Source: Piper betle (taxonomy: Eukaryota; Streptophyta; Magnoliopsida; Piperales; Piperaceae). Taken from it: 64,000 bases of DNA. The translations under genes were made by a program, and so were the position numbers. The notes beneath the pieces were generated by a model that was not told where the DNA came from, searched no databases, and saw nothing but the letters and a program-made list of their open reading frames with translations. Shown in pieces: positions 48,231-61,183 of this stretch. The stretch is from NCBI GenBank assembly GCA_033002965.1, contig JAURVB010013196.1:62001-126000 (forward strand), in the 5' to 3' direction. Each line of letters starts with the position of its first letter. Position 1 is the stretch's first letter.

Positions 48231-50866
48231 CATATGTTGATTTGACAACATGGCCCATAATTGCACTTTTAGGGGAGGCTCTGTCTACTTTATTTCAGAA
48301 TTTTTGTTGATTTTTATCGTAATTATTGTTGGTGTGTAAATTATTTTGCATGTCATCTACGTAGTATCATGTTAGGGTATTGTGTATTCATCTATGCATG
48401 ACGAGTCATATCTTCATCTTAAGACGCCGAAATTGGATCCACACGAGTTGAGTTTGGGTTAGCTGACCTAACCGGGGCCAGTGACATGCCGGTTTGGTTC
48501 ACGAGTGTGAATTGGAATTAGGGTGTTGCACCTGGCCTTAAGCAAGTAGGCCGAGTACTCTCAGGCATGCGCCTTCAATACTCTTTGAACCATGAGTCTG
48601 AACACACGTTGTACTTGGCAGTACCTGTAAACCTCCATGCCCTCTGGGTGTGAGGCACTCAAACATGGAGTTATCAAGATCTCTCAGGAATGGAACAGTC
48701 TGCTCACTAATTCAGAGCCCGCTTTGACTGACACATGCACCCGCTCGTGGTATGTGCGAGTCAATTCACCTCCTCCTGTCTCATTGAAAACTCGATAAAA
48801 ACTATTTATAGGGTTGGGTCGGGATTTATTATAATAGGTCCGAAGGCAACTTGAGGTAGATTTTATTTTTGAAAGAAAACTTGAGGGATTTCATCCTCGA
48901 GGGTTATTAATTCCAAAGAAAATAATTGGCTAGATGACAAGTGTTAGGTGGGGTCAAATAAATCATCCACCTAACACGTCTGACGATCTAGAAATCAAAT
49001 CACCGATAAAATGGAGTGATAAAACCTGAGAGGCATGTCCTAACGGACCTGGTAGAAGCTTCAAGCATGTCTACGCGCCTAGGCGGCAAACTCCTGCTTC
49101 GTTCCTACATATCAAAACTAAATACTAATGCCCGCTCATGATGCATATACATCCTATATCATACTCACATCATTCATGCATCAATCAACACACATCAATA
49201 ATAATCAGTATAAGTTTTCCTACTCTTGTTGCATTAGATTACAATACTTATTTAGTCTACCTAATTAATTCTTTAGCATTCGTTTTAATATTACACAATC
49301 ACACATATTTTTATTAACATAAAAATATCTAACACATTAATCATTTAATCCTAGCATCCTAGCATGTTGTACTAATAATCATTACTTTTAACTAATTAAT
49401 TTAAACAAATTATACCTCGTGCATCGTCCGCAGTTGGCGACGGTTAGGGCTTCGTCGAGAGGTTCGAGGCTTGAATTCGGCACCCTAAGGTGTCCGAAGT
49501 TCAGTCAAGTTCGACTAGATGAGCTCGGCAGAAGATCCAGTGAATTCTAGTGAATCCGGGTTTCTAGCGGTTTCCAACGACTATTCCAGCAGAGCAATGG
49601 GGGGTAAGGGTTAGCATCGGCTCGACGAGCTTGACCCAATCGGGGTGACAGCAAGGACGGTCACGGAGGTAGCGTCTTGTAAAACCCACGATTCGAGTTA
49701 GGGTTTTATATTCAAAACCGGTCGGGTCGACCGTTATTTTTCGAGTTGAGTCAGTTTCAGGACACGTGTACCGAGCCGACGTCGGTCGCGTGTATGAGCT
49801 ATGAGGGTCATGCGTACCCAAGTATATGATGATAACTTCATGAACACAGCAGAACAAAATGAGTTATCAGAATATATGAGAGTATGCCAGTGATTTTTTT
49901 ATTTTTATATATAGTGGATCGTAGAATTAGTTTTAGGTCATTTACCACGTTAGGACGTGTTACGGGCATTATGGGTGGGTTGATAGTTCTAGAGTATATC
50001 ATTATGATTTTTGGTGTTGTTTGATTTTTGGGATTTTTTTTTACGACTTAAATATTATTTTGACTCGAGTCGGAGACAAGTCAAGTAATATTTACGACCT
50101 TGCCACCACACACCCCGCGCCTTTCTTTTCTTCCCCAAACCAAACCCCGACGCCGCCACTGCGCGTTGCCACCGCCGCCTGGTCGCCGATCGACCCTGCC
50201 TAGCCCCGCCACGGCGTCGCCATGCCACCCCGACCAGCCCCGGTCGCTGCCAAGCCGCCGCGACGCCGGAATCGCCTCGCCTAGCGTCGTGGCACATTTT
50301 TGTCGTGTCACCGATTCCACCGCCGGCGACTGTCGCCGCCTCGATCGAGTAGTCGCCTCGACATCTTCGACCCCTAGCGGCCTTCCCTGACCGGAGCGGA
50401 GGCCATCGCCGCCCTGGCTGGCCGGATCTAGTGACCCATCGCTGCCGGCCCTGTTTTAGCCGTTTTCCAGCCAGCCGCCACCTCCGTTGGCCGCGTCAAC
50501 CTCATAGATGAGTCGGGCTCGCCGAGCCGGTTCCAAGGGTACCCAACACGACCCCTTTTCGACCAGTAGACGCCGCCGGCGATTGTCGCCGGAAAACCAC
50601 CGGAAGCCGTCGGAAAACCGCCAGCAGCTGCCGGAAAACCAGAATTTTTGGGATTCACTAGAATTCACCGGATCTTCTGCGGGGCTCACCTAGTCGAGCC
50701 CGATCGAGCTTCGGACGCCGATGAGCGCCGAATTTGAGCTTCGAGACGTGCGACGGAACCGTAGCCGTCGCCGATTGTCGACGACATGAGGTATAATTAC
50801 CTCCGAATTTATAAGTTAAAGTCTGATGATTGTTAGCACAGCATGCTAGGGTTGATTTATTGATGT

Positions 50867-51144
50867 TGTAACACCCCAAATCCGGTTCACATTCGTGAAC
50901 CGAACCGGCATGTTATGAGCCCCGGTTAGGTCGGCTAACCCGAACCTAACTCATACGGATCCAATCTCAGCGTCTTAAGATGTAGATACGACTTGTCATG
51001 CATGGATAAATTCATAAAACCCTAACATGATACTACATGGATGACATGCAACCAATTTTCACATCATTACAATTACAGTAAAAATCCTGAAATAAAACCG
51101 TCAGGGTCTCCCCTAAAAGTGCAATTATGGGCCCACCCTGTCAA

Positions 51145-51195
<51 letters not shown>

Positions 51196-53842
51196 TACAC
51201 ACATGCATCCATGATTTCATTCACACAAAATCTAACATATTATGAATTCATTCTGAAGTTTGGGTCTCAACCCACTACGCTTCTGCTGCTCAACTCTGAT
51301 CATATTTTGCATTCTGTTATCGTGTCTTAGCATTTCATTCACATCATATCATCATGCTCAAACATTTAATCATGTCATTCACAATATAATAACATAATAA
51401 TACAATATTAAACATTCAGAAATCTAACATGTGTGTGTACAAGACCTCATTGCTCCTCCGTCCAAGCTGGCTCCTCCAACTCGTGATTATTACCTACATA
51501 TAGTATAAAAACACGTCAGTAACAAGTGTTACTGGTCCGGAAAATAAAATAACTATAACAAGCTGGCTATGAGAGCAAACTCTCATATGAAAGAAAACCA
51601 TATACTTCCACGAGAACACTCTGAAGGGCACTACTGAGGAGCCACTGGGCTGCAGACCCGGTAGCATCCCGAACTAACTGATCTGCTGCTGGTACTGTGC
51701 CGCTCTCGGCACTTCTTTTTCAGTACTTCTCGTGAAACTTTATCCTAAGCCCTCTCCTTACCTCCATATTTCTCCTGGCCTTGAGCACGAAGGCCGAGTA
51801 CTCTCAGGCAGTCGCCTTTAGTACCCTTTGAACCACAAGTCCGGACATGCGCTGTACTAAACAGTACCCGTAAACCTCCACGTTCTCCGGGTGTGAGGAA
51901 CTCAAACGCGGAGTTATCAGGATCCCTCGGGAATGGAACAGTCCGCTGGCACTAATCCAGAGCCCGCTTTGACTGTCACGGCATCCTCTGCATGGTACGT
52001 GCAGTCGATTTCTCCATCTCTCGTCTCACAGAAACACGAAAACTATATATATATAGGCTTGGGTAGGGAGTTACATAATAGGCCCGAAGGCAACTTTTGG
52101 TGGATCTTGTTTTCGAAATCAACCTCGAGGGATCTCATCCTCGAGGGGTTATTAATCCGGAAAATGTTCGATTAAATGGCCCGAGTTAAGTGGGATCCGA
52201 TAAAACGCCACTTAACCCGTCCTGCAGACAATAAATCAAACATACAATAGAAAAGATTAAAACAGACGAGTCCTAAACGGACCTGGTAGAAGCTCCAAGC
52301 GTGTCATCGCGCCTAGGCGGCAAGCTCCTACTCCGTACCTACACATCAAAACTAAATACTAACGCCCGCTAACTAAATGATGAATCACACACAATGACCG
52401 TCAATCAACAATCAAATAATCATAAATATGAAAATAATTCTAACTAATGTTATTCATACCAATTTTACTGTGTTTTTCCTAAGTTACATCGTACCCGATT
52501 AACATGCTCAAATTTACTTTACATCATCGGATCACTTAATATTTACTCATTACCAATCATATCGTACATATCATTACTTCTTTCATGCTCAGACTTCTAT
52601 CATGGGAATCACTCAATCCTATCATGTTATGCTACCAATCATCAATTTAAATAATCAAATTGGAGGTAATTATACCTCACATCGTCGGCAATCGGCGACG
52701 GCTAAGGTTCCGTCGCGTGTCTCGGAGCTCGAATTCGGCGCTCCCCGGCGTCCGACGTTCGATCGGGCTCGATTGGGTGAGCCCCGCGGAAGATCCGGTG
52801 AATTCTGGCGAATTCCAAAATTCCGGTTTTCCGGCCGCTACTGGCGGTTTTCCGGCGGCTTCCGGTGGTTTTCCGGCGACAATCGCCGGCGGCGTCTACT
52901 AGCCGGAAAGTGGTCGTGTTGGGTACCCTCGGAACCGGCTCGGCGAGCCCGACTCATCTACGAGGTCGACACGACCAACGGAGGTGGCGGCTCGCCGGAA
53001 AATGCATAAAACAGAGCGGCGGCGTTGGGTCGCTAAATCCGGCCGGCCAGGGCGGCGATGCCCTCCGTTCCGGTCGGGGAAGGTTGCTGGAAGGCTGAGG
53101 GTGCTGAGGCGAGTGACCGATCGCGGCGGCGCTGGTCGCCGGCGGCGGAATCAGTGACGGAAGCGCAACGCGGGCGCGGCGTCGCGGCGTGGCTTCCTCG
53201 CGTCGCGGCGGTCCGACGGGGGCCGGACCTGGTCGGGGCAGCACGGCAACGGCGTCGCCGAGCTGGGCGGCGTCGGTCGACGGCCGGGCGGCGCCGACAG
53301 CGGCGGCGGTGGCGCGCGAACAGGGGCGGCGCGGCACGAGGGTTTGGGCGTGGGGGAGAAAAGGTCGGGGGTGTGTGTGGTGGCAAACTCGTAAATATTA
53401 CTTGACTCGTCTCCGGCTCGAGTCAAGTATAATAACTAAGTCGTATTAAATCCTAAAAAAATTCATAAAAATCGGGAAAAATCCCGTAAAATCAAACAAC
53501 ACCACAACATTATAATGATATGCTCTATGACTAACAACCCACCCAGATTGCCCGAACGCATCCTAACGCGGTAACGGCCTAATACTAATTCTACGATCCA
53601 CTATATATAAAAATAATAATAAAAATGACTGGCATACTCTCATATATCTGATAACTCATTCTGTTCTGCTGTGTTCATGACGTTATCATCATATACTTGG
53701 GTACGCATGACCCTCATAGCTCATACACGCGACTGGCATCGGCTCGGTACACGTGTCCTGAAACTGACTCAACTCGAAAAAAATAACGGTCGACCCGACC
53801 GGTTCTGAATATAAAACCCTAACTCGAATCGTGGGTTTTACA
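50867..53842 (-). mobile_element. Solo-LTR-like element, copy 6 (2,976 bp), nested in copy 5
   Basis: TGTAACACCCC start, GGGTTTTACA end, with a perfect 5-bp target duplication GATGT (50862-50866 and 53843-53847). Opposite orientation to its host, so much of the host and guest can pair. It is the youngest layer here by nesting order, and on sight it is the closest match to the partial copy at 1-827. Confidence 0.93.
51148..51191. repeat. (TA)n microsatellite inside LTR copy 6
   Basis: The longest TA run of the family in this window, about 21 units. Confidence 0.95.
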
Positions 53843-56427
53843 GATGTGATTGATAGTGATAAGTTACATGATGTGATTAATGACTAATTAGGGATGAAAT
53901 GATAAGTTACATGATGAGATTAAGTGTGAATGAAGGTTCAGCGATCTAATGAGGTAGGAGTCTCAGCATGATAAGTGATCAGGACGTAACTTTGAAAAAC
54001 ACAATAAAATTGGTATGATTAGGATGAGTTAGAATTATTTAAATTTATGATTATTTAACTGTTGCTGGATGTTGATGATTGAATTATGATTGATGTTCAT
54101 TGTGTTTGATGCATCATTTAGTTAGCGGGCGTTAGTATTTAGTTTTGATGTGTAGGTACGAAGTAGGAGCTCGCCGCCTAGGCGCGATGACACGTTGGAG
54201 CTTCTACCAGGTCCGTTAGGACTTCTCTCTGATTTTTATGATCTTGTCTATTGTATGTTTGATTTATTGTCTGCAGGACGGGTTAAGTGGCGTTTTATCG
54301 GATCCCACTTAACTCGGGCCATTTAACCGAACATTTTTCGGATTAATAACCCCTCGAGGATGAGATCCCTCGAGGTTGATTTCGAAAACAAGATCCCCCA
54401 CAAGTTGCCTTCGGGCCTATTATATGAATCCCTACCCAGCCCTATATATATGTAGTTTTCGCGTTTTCAGTGAGACGAAAGATGGAGAAATCGACTGTAC
54501 GTACCATGCAGAGGATGCCGTGACAGTCAAAGCGGGCTCTGGATTAGTGCCAGCGGACTGTTCCATTCCCGAGGGATCCTGACAACTCCGCGTTTGAGTT
54601 CCTCACACCCGGAGAACGTGGAGGTTTACGGGTACTGTTTAATACAGCGCATGTCTGGACTTGTGGTTCAAAGGGTACTAAAGGCGACTGCCTGAGAGTA
54701 CTCGGCCTTCGTGCTCAAGGCCAGGAGAAATATGGAGGTAAGGAGAGGGCTTAGGATAAAGTTTCACGAGAAGTACTGAAAAAGAAGTGCTGAGAGTAGC
54801 ACAGTACCAGCAGCAGAGCAGTAAGTTCGGGATGCTACCGGGTCTGCAGCCCAGTGGCTCCTCAGTAGTGCCCTTCAGAGTGTTCTTGAGGAAGTATATG
54901 GTTTTCTTTCATATGAGAGTTTGCTCTCATAGCCAGTTTGCTATAATTATTTTCTTTTTGGTCCAGTAACGCTTGTTACTGACGTTTTTCTTATATATAT
55001 GTAGGTGATAAGCACGAGATGGATGGGCCGGCCAGGACAGAGGAGCAATAAGGTCTTCTGCACGCACACATTGGGTGATTGAATGTTTAATATTTTGTTA
55101 TGATGTTATTTTATACACATGCTATGATTAAATGTTTGAGCATGATGACATGATGTGAATGGAATGCTAAGACACAATAACGGAATGCAAAATATGATTA
55201 GAGTTGCGCAGCGGAAGCTTAGTGGGTTGAGACCCAAGTTTCAGAATGAATACTTTATAAATGAGATTCTGTGTGATTGTTAATGCATGCCGATATATTT
55301 ATATATACATTATTTTGACAGGGTGGGCCCATAATTGCACTTTTATGAGAGACTCTATCAGTTTTACTTCAATTTTCATCGATTTTGCTCGTAATTGTGA
55401 TGGCGTGAAAATTGGTTGCATGTCATCCATGTAGTATCCTGTTAAGGTTTTATGCGTTCACACATGCATATAGCAAGTTGGATCTTCATGACGGATCGTA
55501 TCTTCATCTTAAGACGCAGAGATTGGATCCGCATGAGTTAGGTTCAGGTTAGCCGACCTAACCGGGGGCCTGTAACATAGCCGGTTCGGTTCACGAGCGT
55601 GAACCGGATTTGGGGTGTTACACGTCGAGTTCGACCGGGATGCTCTGTCACTTCGATCGAGCCCACCGTCAACATCGGTGGTGGCACTAGGTGAGGGGGA
55701 AATGTCGAGGAGGTCAAACAGAAGTGCATCAGCGTCATAGTGTCGGCGAAGCGGCATAGACGGTGGCGAAATCGTGTTGAGAGCGGCAGTGCAATCGTGG
55801 GGTGATTCCAGCGTTGTGGCCGCTGGACGGTGGCTGGGGGTGGTCGAGATGACACAGCGACAGCATGCCTCAACAACGTCAATCAGCGGCAGGGTGGCGG
55901 AAGTGGTGGTAGCAACAACCACAAGGGCGGCAGCAAGGATTTTGGGGGGGTGGGGGTTGTGAAGAAGAGAAGTGTTGGGGGTTTGGGGGAGAAGATGAGA
56001 AGTGTTGGGGTGATCGGTGGCAAACTCATAAATAAAACTTAACTCAGACGCCAGCTCGAGTCTAAGAATAATAACTAACTTATAATAAATCCTAGAAAAA
56101 TCCAAAAAAATCGGAAAAAAATCCCATAAAATAAAACAAACACCACAATATCCAAATGACATGCTCTATAACTAATAACCCACCCGAATATAAACTAATG
56201 CATCCTAATGTATTATTCTACCTAAACTAATTCTACTATCACAAAATGAAAAAAAAACAAAACCATCAACTATATACTCACATATCTACTGATAATTCAG
56301 TCTGTTGATGCATATCTAAAACTACACACGGTCGACCTCGACCCTGCACACGTATTTTGAAAGCTGAACTGACTCGAACCACAGTCTAACCGACCGGTTA
56401 ATCCTAACTTGAGTCGCAAGTTTTACA

Positions 56428-58150
56428 AAAGATAACCTAATTTGGCCGGACAAAGGTCTCCAAACTAGTGACTTTCTGTTTCTACCTTGCTCTGACTAAC
56501 ACTTTACTTCTAAAATTCCAGCAATGGCAACATCTAACTCCGATAAGATACACATAGGCTTCACATTGGACACCACAGTTCCGGTCCCTTCGCTATTGCT
56601 TTCCTGTGTTTTTCTTTCTCCTTTATCCGGCAACGGTGACAACTTCAAAATAGCATGTCCGTCAATACTCCAATAGCGGGTCAATAGCGGGTCAGCAAGG
56701 AGTCTTCTTTTTCAAGCTATCATAGAGCAAGGTGGCCCTTTTCTTCCCCGACAAGGTCGGGTGTTACGGCGGTAACAATACTCTCTCTCCAACTCTTGTC
56801 TGGTGCAAGTTTCGGCATCTTCTCCCTCAGCCGCAATATCATGATGGTCAGATGGGGCTTTGTTCCTTCATCTACTGCTTGCATGGGCTCGTGGTAATAA
56901 GTGGCTGCGATGGTGATGTCCCGTGCATGACGGCAACATGGCAAGCAACTCCTTTCTAATGACAATAATAACAAAACAGAATAGTTGATGAACTTCTCGG
57001 AACAACGGTGGTAATAAAGTTTCTTCTTTCTTCTCCCAATCGATCTCAATTCCACCAGGGACGTCTCGACTCTGGCAAGCTTCACGGCAAGGACTCGAGG
57101 AGCATCAATTATTGGCAATAGGGGAAGAACAGCAGTGGCTCTGTGCAACGATATCTTCTCTGCTCCTTGAAACAATACTTCAAGACAGCAAGACTCTTTC
57201 TTCAGTGGCTCCAGCGAGTGGACAGTTGGGCTCCGTGGCAATGCTTCACAGTTATAGGTGGCGAGATGCAGTAGCGGCCGGCGAGTTGATGAGATCACTC
57301 TAGCAGCAACAGCAATGATCGACAAACCCCTCTCTTTGGCAAGGCCGGCGGGAAAGCAAGCTACTTTTTTTGTGATAGCAACCAAGCTGGTGAAGAGTCG
57401 ATGGTGGGATGGCACTCCACGACGGGATATAACTTTAGGCTAGCAGCGTTTTCTCCAAGCAGCAAGGCAGTATGCCTCCAGGAGGGCTCCTTGGCGGCAG
57501 CAAGGTGATGTGCAGCAACACCTCGGCCAGACTTCTCCGTGGCAGCAACAAGGAGATGGGGAACGACAACTTTCCTCCTCAACCAAGCAACAGGGTGGTG
57601 GACAGCGGCGAACCTTCGGCAGCAACTTTTCACAACAGCAGGGCAGAGTAGGGAGGCCAGGCCAGACACGGCTCTATCAAGGCAGTAAGTGGCAGTGAGA
57701 GGTGGGATATTCCAAGGCGTCCACTTTCCGTCCAAGCGGCACCACAAATTCTCTCCTTCAACTCCGGTGAATTAGCAAGACGCAGGAGGGGGCTTCACGA
57801 CTTGGTGACGAGAGCTCCGAACAGTAACGACATCACCGTATTCCGACGAGGCAGTGAGGCGACGGGACTCCTGCGACGGAGCAAAGGTTCTCCATCTCAT
57901 AAGCTTTGCCCAGTTTCTTCTCGGCATCTCATAAACTTATACATCGTAAATAATAAATTTAAATTTATGCAAACAAATATATAAAAATGACAAATATTCA
58001 ACCACATGTTAATCATTTAACTGACTGTAAAACATTTAGGACTTGAGTGTAATCAAATTTTAAAAAATTAGACGATGATTTAATTATGATAATAAAATTT
58101 CTAAAATAATAAATAGTTATTGTAAATATTATTAAATCGACCCCAACCGA
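56428..58150. other. Unidentified region right of the nested stack
   Basis: Moderate GC to about 57900. Frames of 231 codons (57415-56720, -) and 128 codons (57747-57361, -) carry no domain I know. Repeated GGCAGCAAC/CAAGG words at 57450-57680 suggest repeat-derived sequence, perhaps the right half of the element that copy 3 entered. 57950-58140 is AT-rich spacer before the ubiquitin-conjugating enzyme promoter. Confidence 0.4.
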
Positions 58151-58723
58151 ACCCGATTGCCGGCGGTATGCATCCCGACCAAAGGGCAGTATCGTCTTTT
58201 GGGGAATCCCGTTAAAACGGGGGCTCGTTACGGGCAGGGTTCCTCCTCCTCCACCGTGGTGCAAATCGGCGGAGGTCGCGGCGGCCGGTCGTCCCGTACA
58301 CTATACGGCCGCCGTTTCTCCGTCGCCGCTCGTGGATCGCCGGCCTCGTTTCCGATACCCTTATCATCGATTCTGTTCCGGGTATTTTTTCTCCATTTTT
58401 CCCCGTATTTTTTTGTTTTGTTTTTTTTGCATATTTTTATTGTTTTGTTTGGAGTTTGTTGTTATGGGAGTGGTTGATGTGGATGATCTTGCTTCCGATC
58501 ATGGTAGATCGGCTCTAGAATGGAGGGTGTGGCTGTCGGATCGATTGGTTGCTTATTGTGTGCTTTTTTTTTTTGGATTTGATGTGCAAAGCTTGTTTTT
58601 TATTGTTGGTTTTTGTGGTATTGGATTGTGAAGTGTATTAGCGATTGTTGTTCTTCCTGTCTTCTTTGTGGAAGTTTGTGTTTTTATTTTTATTTTTTTC
58701 TTTTTGTGGTGCAGTTGCAGTCC

Positions 58724-61183
<2,460 letters not shown>

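Larger units (their letters stand above)
45649..48530 (+). mobile_element. Solo-LTR-like element, copy 4 (2,882 bp), nested in copy 3
   Basis: TGTAAAACCC start and GGGTGTTGCA end. Flanks CTTGG (45644-45648) and CCTGG (48531-48535) are a 5-bp duplication with one change; the intact family sequence at this point reads CCTGGCCTTG, so CCTGG is the original. Opposite orientation to its host. It holds an exact-period 180-bp tandem duplication and a TA microsatellite. The duplication keeps a 193-codon frame open at 46094-46675, which I do not regard as a gene. Confidence 0.9.
49678..55622 (+). mobile_element. Solo-LTR-like element, copy 5, nested in copy 3 and interrupted by copy 6
   Basis: TGTAAAACCC start, GGGGTGTTACA end. 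Its own sequence is 49678-50866 plus 53843-55622. Flanks CGTCT (49673-49677) and CGTCG (55623-55627) match at four of five bases. After removing copy 6 and one target duplication, 2,964 bases remain, the family length. The break falls in the AT-rich part just after the GAG/GTATAA step. Confidence 0.9.
43694..56427 (-). mobile_element. Solo-LTR-like element, copy 3, split by nested insertions
   Basis: Starts TGTAACACCCC at 43694 and ends AAGTTTTACA at 56427. Its own pieces are 43694-43735, 44582-45648, 48531-49677 and 55623-56427. Removing the TRIM, copy 4, copy 5 with copy 6, and one copy of each target duplication leaves 3,046 bases, the family length. The joined pieces run through the family order without gap. 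Flanks GGAGA (43689-43693) and AAAGA (56428-56432) may be a decayed target duplication. It contains a 93-bp tandem duplication (44640-44732 and 44733-44826). It is the oldest layer of the stack. Confidence 0.85.
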
